A DNA stretch of 51,273 bases from JAGDMS01 sp050015455. Its GTDB lineage: Bacteria; Desulfobacterota; Binatia; HRBIN30. The notes beneath the pieces were generated by a model, which was not told the DNA's origin, did not search any database, and saw only the letters and a program-made list of their open reading frames with translations. Location: NCBI GenBank assembly GCA_050015455.1, contig JBEKBJ010000022.1, forward strand, positions 1 to 51,273. The letters run 5' to 3'. Below are positions 16,931 to 25,900 of this stretch, one piece after another. The first letter of the stretch is position 1. Each line of letters opens with the position of its first letter. The translations under genes were made by a program, and so were the position numbers.

Positions 16931-17323
16931 ATGAATCTGGGTCCTAAGCCGGGTGAACAGTTGCGGCCGGTGTTGCTCATCGAGGATAACGACGAGACCC
17001 GCGAGGTCATCGGCGCGCTGCTGCAACTCGAAGGCTACCGGGTTGTCACCGCTCGCGACGGCAATGAAGGCATGACGCACTTGCGCCGCGGCCTTGATCC
17101 CTGCGTCATCCTCCTCGACCTGATGATGCCGGGCAAGAATGGCTTGGACTTTCGCCGCGAGCAATTGCAAGACCCGTCTGTCGCCGCCATTCCGGTGATT
17201 GTGTGCTCGGGCCACGACGAAGTGAAGCGGAAGGCCGCCGCACTGGGTATCACCGTCTTCTGCCAGAAGCCGCTCGAGATCGAGGAGCTGCTGCAGCTCG
17301 TCGCCGCTCACTGCCGGAGATAG
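16931..17323 (+). CDS. Stand-alone response-regulator receiver protein
   Basis: 130 residues from ATG 16931 (MNLGPKPGEQLRPVLLIED); an in-frame start at 16895 would add 12 residues that are not family-like. The CheY-type fold is complete: acidic pair ED in LLIEDNDE, phospho-acceptor Asp in VILLDLMMPG, Ser in VIVCSGHDE and Lys in FCQKPLEIEEL. There is no output domain, so it must act through protein contacts. No histidine kinase lies nearby. Confidence 0.87.
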   Translation: MNLGPKPGEQLRPVLLIEDNDETREVIGALLQLEGYRVVTARDGNEGMTHLRRGLDPCVILLDLMMPGKNGLDFRREQLQDPSVAAIPVIVCSGHDEVKRKAAALGITVFCQKPLEIEELLQLVAAHCRR

Positions 17324-17407
17324 GCGGGCGAGTGTGCCGGTGCGCCCGTGTACCAGTGAGCCGCTGTGCCGGCGACCCAGTACGCGGCTGAGCGGGCGCG
17401 CCGGTGT

Positions 17408-19027
17408 TCAACGGCCCAGCAAATTCCGTAGCCGTTGCTCGATCGGATTCTCCACCTGACCGGGCGTGGGCGGTGCCGGCCGTCGCGGCGCGGTGCCGAG
17501 AAACTTCTCAACCAGGTTTTTGACGACTCCCGGTGCGATCGCTTGCGACAGGTGTGCAACCAGGTAGGCGATGTCGGGTTGCGGTCTGGCGGTCCCGATC
17601 CTGCCCCGCAGCCGAAATGGGATTGCCAGCTGTTCGTGCTCGTCGACCAGGTATCGTGCTTGCTTCACGTCGGCGACCACATCGCGCGTAAACCCCTGCG
17701 ACATCGTCAGCGTTCCCGCCAGGTCCATCTCGCGGTTGAAGCCGATCCATCCAGCGGCGCGTACGCCGTAATCCGTGGCCTCGATGGTGAGGTCGTCGGT
17801 GTGCATCCGCTGCTCGGCAATCTGAAACGTGGCGTGCAAGGTCCGGAATCGCGTATCAGGTTGCGAGAACAGTCTGGCATACTTCGGCTTCACTTTTCGT
17901 GACACCAACTCGCCGACGTTCGGGAGATCCGTAAGGCGCCCCAAGACCTCATTCACCAGATTGAAGTCTTTGAGGACGGCGTCCTGAGTGTCCGCGGCAA
18001 GCCGGCCGGTGAGGCTGGCGCCTATGGCTTCGGCCGACGTGCCCGCGGCGCGTAGATTCAGCGTGAGCCGTCCGGTGCCGGCAACGCGTTGCGGCGCGTC
18101 GTTCATGAGCGGCTGCAACGCTTGCGCAAAGGCAATGTGAGAGAACGAGCCTTGCACGAGCACCTCGCCACCGTGCAGCAAGGGATACTGCCCCGTGAGC
18201 TGAAACGATCCATCGAAGGCACGACCGTTGAACTGTGACAGCATGAGGTTCGTTGGAGTAAGCGTTGCCTGGAGGTGCAGGTCACCGACACTGAGAGCGT
18301 ACGGGCCGATCGGGCCCACGCTGCCGTCGAGCCGCAGCGGAATCCCGGACGTCTGCCGCCAGGGTCCGGCATTCCCACGCACGTGGACGTTGCGCTGATC
18401 TCCCTGGAGGGCGGCAGCGACGCTGAAGCTGACGGGAGTATCCTCGCCGATATCGCTGACGGTGACATCCACCTGCGCCAGCCGCGTGGTCTCTTCCGGT
18501 TGGCGGCTGCGGTCGATGATGGTGATACCGCCGTCTGCGATGTTGGCGCGGCTGATTGCGAACGGCAGTTGCTCGGGAGACACGCGGCTACCTGCGGCGG
18601 AATCGCCCGACGACGTTTCGGTGCTCGATGTGACGTGCCCAAGGCTCGCGTAATTCCAGTTGCCGGCACTATCGCGGATCAGTTGGATCTGCGGTTGGGT
18701 GAGATCGATGCGGCCCAGCTCCAACCGGCCCCACAGCAAGGGCAGCAATCTCGCCCGCACGATGACGCTAGCCGCTTGGACGAAATCGGCCGTGCTGAAG
18801 CGCGGATCGTCCGCGACCCGCAAATGGTCCACGCGGACGCCGAACCCACCCCAGAGGTGCACCGAGATGCGCTCGGCAGCGACGTCACGGCCGAGCGCCG
18901 TACGTGCCTGTTGCAGCACGCGATCGCGCTCGTGGTCGACGACGCGGCTGAGCGACAGTGCGGCGGCAACGAGCAGCGCTGCCAGGATGGCGAAGAGGAC
19001 GACGGCCGCCCAAAGGAATCTACGCAT
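17408..19027 (-). CDS. AsmA-family envelope protein
   Basis: 539 residues from ATG 19027 (MRRFLWAAVVLFAILAALLV), where a membrane segment directly follows; a further upstream start would precede it with unrelated sequence. The AsmA N-terminal part is seen in ALGRDVAAERISVHLWGGFGVRVDHLRVADD and LELGRIDLTQPQIQLIRDSAGNWNY; the C-terminal half has SLTGRLAADTQDAVLKDFNL and TIEATDYGVRAAGWIGFNRE. AsmA-like proteins span the periplasm and affect lipid or outer-membrane homeostasis. The gene diverges from the crotonase gene across 94 bases. Confidence 0.82.
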   Translation of the reverse strand: MRRFLWAAVVLFAILAALLVAAALSLSRVVDHERDRVLQQARTALGRDVAAERISVHLWGGFGVRVDHLRVADDPRFSTADFVQAASVIVRARLLPLLWGRLELGRIDLTQPQIQLIRDSAGNWNYASLGHVTSSTETSSGDSAAGSRVSPEQLPFAISRANIADGGITIIDRSRQPEETTRLAQVDVTVSDIGEDTPVSFSVAAALQGDQRNVHVRGNAGPWRQTSGIPLRLDGSVGPIGPYALSVGDLHLQATLTPTNLMLSQFNGRAFDGSFQLTGQYPLLHGGEVLVQGSFSHIAFAQALQPLMNDAPQRVAGTGRLTLNLRAAGTSAEAIGASLTGRLAADTQDAVLKDFNLVNEVLGRLTDLPNVGELVSRKVKPKYARLFSQPDTRFRTLHATFQIAEQRMHTDDLTIEATDYGVRAAGWIGFNREMDLAGTLTMSQGFTRDVVADVKQARYLVDEHEQLAIPFRLRGRIGTARPQPDIAYLVAHLSQAIAPGVVKNLVEKFLGTAPRRPAPPTPGQVENPIEQRLRNLLGR

Positions 19028-19121
19028 GAGCTTACCACCGACGCTACGCCACGCCACCGGGGCCGTCAATTTTGACTGCTTTGGTCTTCCCGGGCTACAA
19101 GATCGCGCGGAGGAGATGCAC

Positions 19122-19922
19122 ATGGCCTACGAACATATCCGGCTGGCACGCGATCGCGGCATCGTTACCTTGGCATTCAACCGACCCGAAACGCGGAATT
19201 CGATGACGCCGGAGATGGGGGAGGAAGTGATCCGCGCCGTCAACGAGATCCGAGCCGACACTGACGTGCGCGTCGTGGTGTTGACCGGCACCGGCAAAGC
19301 TTTCAGCTCCGGCGGCAACCTCGGCATGATCGCGCAAGACACCGGCGCTCGGCTGGGCGGCGGCGCCCCCAGCATGTTGGCGTCGCCGCGCGAGTTTTAC
19401 GATCGCTTCCTTGCGATCCGCAACCTGCCCGTGCCGACGATCGCGGCAATCAATGGCCACGCCATCGGCGCCGGTTTGTGTATCGCTTTGGCCTGCGACC
19501 TGCGCATCGCGGCCGCCGACGCCAAGATGGGGATGACGTTCACGAGACTCGGGTTGCATCCAGGCATGGGCGCAACCTATTTCCTACCGCGCTTGATCGG
19601 GACCGCGCGTGCCTGTGAGCTGTTTTTCACCGGCCGGGTGTTCGAGGCCGCGGAAGCGGAGCGACTCGGGGTCATCAACCGTGCGGTGCCGCGCGAGCAG
19701 TTCGAGCCGGCTGTGCGCGCGCTGGCCCAGGAGATCGCCGCCGCTGCCCCCATCGCCGTGCGTTTGGTGAAGAAGTCGATTCACCGCGGCGTGCAGCACA
19801 CCCTCGACGACATGCTCGACTACGAGGCGCTCAACCAGGGCTTCACCTTCACCACCGCCGACGCCCGCGAGGGGGTGATGGCCATGATGGAGAAACGCGA
19901 GCCGAAGTTCGAGGGAAGATAG
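19122..19922 (+). CDS. Enoyl-CoA hydratase/isomerase family (crotonase fold)
   Basis: 266 residues from ATG 19122, eight bases after GGAGG. Crotonase-fold marks: NRPETRNSM (20-28), oxyanion-hole FSSGGNL (61-67) and GHAIGAGLCIALACDLRIA (112-130), then LGLHPGMGATYFLPRLIGT. The second hydratase glutamate position is kept (Glu167, RACELFFTG), but the first (the E of PEIxLG in hydratases) is replaced around FTRLGLHPG, so it may be an isomerase or another crotonase activity rather than a standard hydratase. It acts on acyl-CoA in the cytosol; the substrate is unknown. Confidence 0.85.
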   Translation: MAYEHIRLARDRGIVTLAFNRPETRNSMTPEMGEEVIRAVNEIRADTDVRVVVLTGTGKAFSSGGNLGMIAQDTGARLGGGAPSMLASPREFYDRFLAIRNLPVPTIAAINGHAIGAGLCIALACDLRIAAADAKMGMTFTRLGLHPGMGATYFLPRLIGTARACELFFTGRVFEAAEAERLGVINRAVPREQFEPAVRALAQEIAAAAPIAVRLVKKSIHRGVQHTLDDMLDYEALNQGFTFTTADAREGVMAMMEKREPKFEGR

Positions 19923-19953
19923 GAGCTCAAGCCGGCGCAAGGGTCGGCGGCAC

Positions 19954-21273
19954 TCAGTGTTTCAGTACGTCGATCGCGAAGATGAAGCAGCTCACTACAG
20001 CGCCAGATAGGACCAGCACTCTCAGCCGAACTGGCGCACTCAGCACAATCATGACCCCCAACGTATAGACTTCCGACAAGGCCCGAAGAAACGTGTCGTT
20101 GACCCATACCGCACGAGTTAGTGAGAAGGCCAGGACTAGGTATAAAAGCCAGGAGAATCTGACATGCAGAGTCTCGGTGGTTTTACGACAGGCGTGGAGC
20201 ACTGCGATTGTGAATACGAGAAGCAGACACATCTCAATGAAGTACCATCCCTGATGGTGATGAGCGTGGAGCGACGCCGTCTCGCGAAAGTAGCTCACGA
20301 ACCCGGCCATCGGGAACCCGACGTTACTCTTGATATCGCTGACCAGGGACATCATCCAATTGTGATAGAGCCATGCTTGCCAACCGAAATACCCGGCAAC
20401 CGGAAGTATGAATAGGAGGGGGGACGGTCTAGCAGGCTGCTGAAAAACCCCGCCCAATGCTTCGACAGGCTCAGCATGAGCGGATCCCCTCCCCGATTTC
20501 ATTGCACTTTTCCGCTCACCCTGAGCTTGTCGAAGGGTGAGGAAACCATTTTTCAGCAGCCTGCTAGAGGTCCCCCGCCACACCGCAACGAGGTAGGACA
20601 GCAAGGCGCCCACGGCAACCAGTAAGGCGGTCTCTTTGGCCAATACAGCGAGCAAGAGAACAACGGCCGCTGTGCGCTGTCGTTCGCGCCGAATGAGAAC
20701 CAACGACGCCAGTATGAGACACACCTCGACAATCTCGGTCAGGTCGAATGACAGGGTGAGAAGAAAACCAGCATACAGCGCAAAAGCAATTCCCCAGAGG
20801 GCATGCCGACCGACTGCCTGTGCGTAGAGCCCCCCTAGCCACCCAATAACGCATACGCCCAGGTAGTTGACGAATATCAACGACCAGGGAACCAAATTAG
20901 GGGCCCCCAACGAGAAGAGGCTTGCCAGCAGTGGGTATAGAATCCGCTGCTGGCGGTAGCGCGGCGAATCAAGCCGCACTCCGAAACCGCTCTGGTCGTG
21001 CGTGAAAGGGCTAAGGGCAAGCCGATAATAAAACTCTCCATCATAGCCGAACGAGTTCTTCAGTATCGTCAGGTTCTTCGGTGCGCGCTGAGCGTCGACG
21101 AAGAAATCACCCGCGTGGACAAAATAGGAAGGGTCGAAATCGTGTCGCGTCAGCCAGGCAACAACCAGGCACAGATAGAAGGGAGCGACGATGAATAAAG
21201 TGCACCACGGGCGATCAAGATGCTCCAGAACGTGTGGACGCATTGCAACCCGAGCCGTGCGGACAGGTATCAA
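19954..21273 (-). CDS. Multi-spanning GT-C-like membrane protein carrying a MITE
   Basis: 439 codons. About ten hydrophobic segments with long periplasmic-type loops, starting LFIVAPFYLCLVVAWLT. Conserved-looking FGYDGEFYYRLALSP and DSPRYRQQRILYPLLA resemble the first loop of lipid-linked-sugar glycosyltransferases (GT-C), where acidic residues are catalytic. Between about residues 236 and 282 the reading frame runs through a MITE (20428-20567): the segment LTLRQAQGERKSAMKSG...AEPVEALGG is repeat-derived, and real-looking membrane sequence resumes at PSPLLFILPVAGYFGW. It belongs to the surrounding glycan cluster. Whether the interrupted protein works is unknown. Confidence 0.72.
   Translation of the reverse strand: MIPVRTARVAMRPHVLEHLDRPWCTLFIVAPFYLCLVVAWLTRHDFDPSYFVHAGDFFVDAQRAPKNLTILKNSFGYDGEFYYRLALSPFTHDQSGFGVRLDSPRYRQQRILYPLLASLFSLGAPNLVPWSLIFVNYLGVCVIGWLGGLYAQAVGRHALWGIAFALYAGFLLTLSFDLTEIVEVCLILASLVLIRRERQRTAAVVLLLAVLAKETALLVAVGALLSYLVAVWRGTSSRLLKNGFLTLRQAQGERKSAMKSGRGSAHAEPVEALGGVFQQPARPSPLLFILPVAGYFGWQAWLYHNWMMSLVSDIKSNVGFPMAGFVSYFRETASLHAHHHQGWYFIEMCLLLVFTIAVLHACRKTTETLHVRFSWLLYLVLAFSLTRAVWVNDTFLRALSEVYTLGVMIVLSAPVRLRVLVLSGAVVSCFIFAIDVLKH
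20428..20567. mobile_element. MITE-like element with 20-bp perfect inverted ends
   Basis: Left end TCTAGCAGGCTGCTGAAAAA (20428-20447) and right end TTTTTCAGCAGCCTGCTAGA (20548-20567) are exact reverse complements. The inside carries CTTCGACAGGCTCAGC and CCTGAGCTTGTCGAAGGG, inverted copies of the common dispersed repeat. TA at 20430-20431 and 20564-20565 could be a TA target duplication, as made by IS630/Tc1-type elements. No ORF of its own. A shortened copy of its left end is at 43935-43955. Confidence 0.82.
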
Positions 21274-22075
21274 GGGCGGCGGAATGTGTCAACGGAGGCC
21301 CGCTCGCCGGCACCGACACACGTTGCGGCCCTGGTTTACCAACCTCGGATTGGCGCCGCTGCGCGAAGCGATCGCCAGGCGCCGCGCAGTCATGGTTTCC
21401 ATGATGCTGAGCGAGCTGGCCGTTCTCGACGCAGATTGACCGGGCCATCAGTCCGTCGCGGGCCACCGAGGCACTCCCGGCCTGCGGGCCTCCAAGTAGT
21501 TGCCGTGCCCACCTTGACCGTCTACATACTTCCGAAGGAGGCCGGCCGATGCTTATCGGGCGCTACCCTCGGCGCGATTGCAACGTAGGCTGGACCTTTC
21601 GTGCCCGCCCTACTTTAGTGCGTGTACGACGATGCGATCTCTCTGGTACTGCGTGAATGCATCCTTGCGCGTCTTCTGATCTCGTCAGGTGTCACAAACG
21701 TTCCTCACGCAAGCCCCAGATCGAGGCTAAAGATCATACCTGACGGTCGCGCAGCGCGCGCCGCTCTCCGCATCGCTGACGGCTGCGCAGCCGCCAGGGT
21801 TTCCAGGGCCGAGATAGTGCCAGCCCGACGTGGTCGGCGCAAGCCGGCCTCAGGAACTGCGTGAAGCGCGATTCGTTCGGAGCACCCATTGGAAACAATC
21901 GCCGAACCGTTGCTTCAGTCGTTGCCTGGCGGTCGTCAGTCGCAAACGGCGATCTGGCCCACCCATGAAACGCAGACAAGGCGTGCCCTTGACTCTGGAT
22001 CGTATTTTACGCACAAGCGGGTTCGGTAGTCTCAACGGGTCCTTGACCCGGCTCCAACGCACGCTCCCAAGGTCG
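21274..22075. other. Intergenic region with no recognised gene
   Basis: About 800 bp between the membrane protein and the GT2 gene. Short frames exist on both strands but none has a familiar domain, a good ribosome site, or uniform composition. It may hold promoters for the divergent neighbours and decayed DNA. Confidence 0.5.
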
Positions 22076-23491
22076 ATGAATCGTAACGACAAAGAGCACA
22101 CCCCAAAGCTACGCTATCAGTGTCACCCGAAGCTCGCCGCCTCCTACCACGCGTTTGACCACGAGAAGTACGGCGAAGCGGTCGGTCTTCTGGAGGATCT
22201 GCTCCAGGATCTGCATGGCAAGGGCGATCTCCTTAACGATATCGGTGTCTGCCGTTTCTTGATGGGAGATCCGGAGCGCGCCAGGGCGGCGTGGCAGAAA
22301 GCGGAGCAGATTCTCGGAAAACGCTCCGCGCCGTCTCTGAATCTCGCATACACAGACAGACTCGGGGCCCAGGAGGTTCCTCTCCAGGCACGATTCAAGG
22401 ATCAGTATAGCATTCCGAACGGTTCCATCGATCTCGCCTCGACGCTCGTGTCCATCATCATCCTCGACTACAAGAATCCGACCTTGACGCTCAACTGCCT
22501 GCGCTCGCTCAAGGCGTCGGAAATCTCCATCCCGTCCGAAGTGATTGTGGTGGACAACTCGGAAGGCGACCCACCGAGCGATTTTTCTCAATGGGCCGGG
22601 CTGCCCAACCTCATCTACCGCAAGACCGACCGGAACCTCGGGTTTGCCAGGGGCTGTAATCTGGGGGCCCGCCTCGCCCGTGGAGACTTACTGTACTTCG
22701 TGAATAACGACACCACGTTCCAGAAGGGTTGCGTGGAGGAGCTGGCCCGCGTGCTGCTGCTGGATCGGCAAGCTGGCATCGTAGGCTCCAAGCTTCTGTA
22801 CGGCGATGGCAGCATCCAGCATGCGGGCATGGTATTCGCTGCAATCAATGCAGATCCGCTGCATCGATGCAGATTCAGGCCTTCGACCGTCGCCGCCGCC
22901 AACGTCCCCTTGGTACTGCAGGCGGTTACGGGGGCGTCGATGATGATTCGGCGCGAGCGCTTCATCGAGATCGGGGGATTCTGCGAGGAATACGTCAATA
23001 GCTATGAGGACCTCGACCTGTGTTTGCGTGTCGGCAAGGCGGGCTACAAGGTCGTCTATAACCCGCGGAGTGTGCTGTATCATCTCGAAGCGAAGAGCCA
23101 GGGCCGATTTGACCGTGAAGCAGAGAACCGCGCCCTATTCCAGCGCAGGTGGTCAAAGGAGGTCGTTCGGGATGAACTAGACCACCTGAGCCCAAATGAG
23201 TGGTTCATCCTTTCCTACTCGGACGATGCGGAGAAGTCGCGAAGGCGACGGCGGATCTACGCCGTTTCCACCCATCTGTTGAAGCATCACCGTGCGATGA
23301 TACCCCTCCCGCTCATCGAAAGATACAAACACATTCGCCTCCAGAAATTCTACCATCTCGTTTTCGCTCGCTTGCTTCGAGAAGGGGATCGTGCGGGCGC
23401 ACGGGTTGTTTTTCGCCACTTCGTGAGGCGGTATTGGTACCGGCCCAGATATCTCCGCGATATGCTCAGGGCGCTGAGGCACTTGACCTGA
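22076..23491 (+). CDS. GT2 family glycosyltransferase (rhamnosyltransferase-like)
   Basis: 471 residues from ATG 22076, which follows AAGG closely; upstream in-frame ATGs lie in unrelated sequence. An N-terminal ~100 residues with AFDHEKYGEAVGLLEDLL and IGVCRFLMGDPERARAAWQKA look like a TPR-like helical unit. The GT-A domain begins at about 125: SIIILDYKNPTLTLNCLRSL, SEVIVVDNSEGD, NLGFARGCNLGARLARGDLL with NND as the metal site, then GGFCEEYVNSYEDLDLCLRV, which supplies the ED acceptor-side motif. It transfers a sugar in O-antigen or other glycan assembly; donor and acceptor are unknown. Confidence 0.85.
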   Translation: MNRNDKEHTPKLRYQCHPKLAASYHAFDHEKYGEAVGLLEDLLQDLHGKGDLLNDIGVCRFLMGDPERARAAWQKAEQILGKRSAPSLNLAYTDRLGAQEVPLQARFKDQYSIPNGSIDLASTLVSIIILDYKNPTLTLNCLRSLKASEISIPSEVIVVDNSEGDPPSDFSQWAGLPNLIYRKTDRNLGFARGCNLGARLARGDLLYFVNNDTTFQKGCVEELARVLLLDRQAGIVGSKLLYGDGSIQHAGMVFAAINADPLHRCRFRPSTVAAANVPLVLQAVTGASMMIRRERFIEIGGFCEEYVNSYEDLDLCLRVGKAGYKVVYNPRSVLYHLEAKSQGRFDREAENRALFQRRWSKEVVRDELDHLSPNEWFILSYSDDAEKSRRRRRIYAVSTHLLKHHRAMIPLPLIERYKHIRLQKFYHLVFARLLREGDRAGARVVFRHFVRRYWYRPRYLRDMLRALRHLT

Positions 23492-23580
23492 TCACCATGA
23501 TCGAAGTCATCGAGCATGTCTGCGATCCGGTGGGACGCTCGAGCGCTGGGCGCTTTGCTGGCCCCGGACCCCGCGCATGA
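23470..23580 (+). pseudogene. SAM-dependent methyltransferase remnant
   Basis: Directly after the GT2 gene the plus strand reads ALDLITMIEVIEHVCDPVG, the motif after the SAM loop of class I (UbiG-like) methyltransferases. One base later the frame shifts: in the next frame RALGALLAPD, the expected continuation, is visible. Only ~35 codons remain, with no start, no SAM-binding glycine motif and a frameshift, so it is a decayed fragment. Such genes are often neighbours of glycosyltransferases. Confidence 0.55.
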
Positions 23581-23593
23581 GCTACTCCGCTGC

Positions 23594-24475
23594 TCACCCG
23601 GCGCGATCCAGGATATAGTTGCGGTGCTCGCCCAGCCGGAAGCCGAGGATCCGGTTCTCGATGAAGGAAAGGAGGCGGATGCCTAGCTGGTCATGGCGAT
23701 GGACGCTCGCACCGGGGCGGACCTCCCAGTTCATGGCAGCGATGCGGTTGCGCATCGTGGCCGGGTGCGTGCCGGTGAAGCGTGCCCGACCGTGCAGTTG
23801 CCCGTAGTCGAAATCGCTGCCGAGATCCGGGTACCGGGTGTCGGCGGTGGGCGCACCTTGGTGCAGCATGGTAAAGGCGTGCATCTTGCGGAGCATGTGC
23901 CGTGGCGGCCGCACCCAACCGTAATGAAAGATGCGCCCGCCCGGGTGGACCACGCGCAGCTTTTTGCCGTTGCACCGGAAACCCTGCGCGCTACGCCACG
24001 AGCACGCGCCGATGCCGGTGCGCACGATACGTACCTCGTGGCGGTACCAGTTGTGCGCCGTTTGATAGTGGTTGTAATCGCCAAAGAAATGCAGGTAGTC
24101 GAACAGCAGACCCTCGACCCTGCGGTCATCGAGGCAGGTGCGCATGCGCTGGAGTAACACCGGCAGATCGTCTTCATGCACGACCTCGTCCGCTTGCAGG
24201 TAAAAGGCCCATTCTCCCGTGCATGCATCGAGCGCGATATTCGTCTGATGAGCATTGGTCGCGCCACCGACGAACAAGCTTTTATCCCAGACGGTCTCGA
24301 TGATCTTCAGTTTGGGTTCGTTGAGGCCCCGCAGCAACTCGGTGGTGCCGTCGGTGGAATCGCCCGCCGCGACCACGAATTCGTCACAGATCGGCAGAAT
24401 AGAGGTGATCGACTCGACGACCGGGTAGTAGAGCTTGATGGCGTTGCGCACAAAGGTGAAGCCACTTACTTTCAT
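23594..24475 (-). CDS. GT2-type glycosyltransferase
   Basis: 293 residues from ATG 24475 (a TTG precedes it). GT-A features: SGFTFVRNAIKLYYPVVESI, CDEFVVAAGDSTDGTTELL, then TGEWAFYLQADEVVHEDDLP with QADE at the DxD position, and a histidine-rich segment GGRIFHYGWVRPPRHML further on. It resembles small family-2 transferases seen in glycan clusters. Substrate unknown. The gene points away from the membrane protein at 24526-25851 only in order, as both are on the minus strand and may be co-transcribed. Confidence 0.82.
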   Translation of the reverse strand: MKVSGFTFVRNAIKLYYPVVESITSILPICDEFVVAAGDSTDGTTELLRGLNEPKLKIIETVWDKSLFVGGATNAHQTNIALDACTGEWAFYLQADEVVHEDDLPVLLQRMRTCLDDRRVEGLLFDYLHFFGDYNHYQTAHNWYRHEVRIVRTGIGACSWRSAQGFRCNGKKLRVVHPGGRIFHYGWVRPPRHMLRKMHAFTMLHQGAPTADTRYPDLGSDFDYGQLHGRARFTGTHPATMRNRIAAMNWEVRPGASVHRHDQLGIRLLSFIENRILGFRLGEHRNYILDRAG

Positions 24476-24525
24476 CAAGCCGGGACTCTAAACGAGGCGT
24501 AAGCTTGCATCAATCGCGAGACGTG

Positions 24526-25851
24526 TCATCCGGGCCAGAACTGAGCGTGCCTCCAGTCCCAGATGCGGTCAGGCCGGGCATTGATGTCGACCGGTTCGGC
24601 GTTCCATCGCGCTGCCCGGCCGCTAGTCGCTCCCACCGCGTTCAGCGCAACGCTCCACGCCAGCAGCAGGATGCCGACCACCAACTCGGCCCGCAAGCCG
24701 CACCGCATTGCCGGGGGCGGCTGCCGCCGAAGTCGCTCTGCTCGACCGCTCAGACCGAGAATGCCGAGCAGCATGAACCACGGTACCAGATCAGTGGAGA
24801 AGCGTGCGCCGTACGAGTGGCCGGCCCACCAGCACTGATACGTCGATACGGTGAGCAGATGGACCGTGATGGCGCCCCCGGCAACCAATACCAGTCGCGG
24901 TGCTGCGATTTCGCGGCGGTACCTGATCACGAGGTACACTGCGAACAAGACCACGGGCGCAAAGACGAGCAACCCACGCGAGGGGCTTATAAGATTCGCT
25001 GCTAGTCCTGTACGAAGATGCTGCAAGCTGAACGACGCCCCCTGGCGGTAGTATGCGGGAAGCGGCTGGCCGAATGCGTTCCACGAATAGGCCACGAACG
25101 CGACGAACCACGCGCAGCCGGTGAGCACGTACGAGACGAAAAGCTGACGCCGACAGACAAGGATGTACGCGGAGATGGCGATAATCGCGACCGCGTATGT
25201 CGGTCGTACAAAGTAGGTCCAGGCGAGGAGCGTTGCCAACAGGAAGGGCCTGATGGTGGCCCCACGTGTTTCCGACGCAAGCAGCACCCAGATCACCAAC
25301 CCAAGCAAGAAGATGCCCCAAGTGTCGGACCACAGACCTCTCGATGCCGTGCTCCACACCTGCGTTCCAAGTCCAGCGCTCAGCGCCACAATCGCGCTCC
25401 AGCTCACGGGTAGGAGCAGCCGAGCAGTGCAGTAGAAAATGCTTATCAGTCCGGCCATCAGCAGCGCGGCGAGCGTTTTCTCGATAGTCTTCTCGCCAGA
25501 AAAGTTGAACGTGGCATCGGCGTTCGCCGCCGACACCCCAAGAGCGTTCATCAGCGCGACGTACGGCACCGACAGAATCGAGCTGCCGAACGGGTAGGCG
25601 TAGTACACGTGGCCTTTGACGACCTCTAGCTGGTGTGGCTTGGGGTTCGACCCAGAGTCGAGCGGCAGTGGCGCATTGATGCCGGGGAATGCATAGTGGT
25701 CCAGAGTGAGCGTGTGGTGATACAAAAGGCTTTCACTGAGCAGCATCGAGTATTCTGAATCGAAGATCTGGTGCACGCCCGAGGACAGGAAGATCGTGAA
25801 CGCAACCAGAAAGAGCGCACTCAGTACGACGCGATCCGACTGACGTCTCAT
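24526..25851 (-). CDS. Polytopic membrane protein, GT-C-like
   Basis: 441 residues with about ten membrane spans. The first extracytoplasmic loop has SGVHQIFDSEYSMLLSESLL and YYAYPFGSSILSVPYV, and later WTYFVRPTYAVAIIAISAY and CWWAGHSYGARFSTDLVPWF. The plan resembles integral membrane glycosyltransferases of the GT39/PMT-like class, with Asp/Glu in the first loop, but no exact family is certain. Next to GT2 and GT9 genes, a role in lipid-linked sugar transfer is likely. Confidence 0.68.
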   Translation of the reverse strand: MRRQSDRVVLSALFLVAFTIFLSSGVHQIFDSEYSMLLSESLLYHHTLTLDHYAFPGINAPLPLDSGSNPKPHQLEVVKGHVYYAYPFGSSILSVPYVALMNALGVSAANADATFNFSGEKTIEKTLAALLMAGLISIFYCTARLLLPVSWSAIVALSAGLGTQVWSTASRGLWSDTWGIFLLGLVIWVLLASETRGATIRPFLLATLLAWTYFVRPTYAVAIIAISAYILVCRRQLFVSYVLTGCAWFVAFVAYSWNAFGQPLPAYYRQGASFSLQHLRTGLAANLISPSRGLLVFAPVVLFAVYLVIRYRREIAAPRLVLVAGGAITVHLLTVSTYQCWWAGHSYGARFSTDLVPWFMLLGILGLSGRAERLRRQPPPAMRCGLRAELVVGILLLAWSVALNAVGATSGRAARWNAEPVDINARPDRIWDWRHAQFWPG

Positions 25852-25900
25852 GACCGATGACGTGGCGTGCAGATCTTAGGCGAATCCCGGTACACGATCA

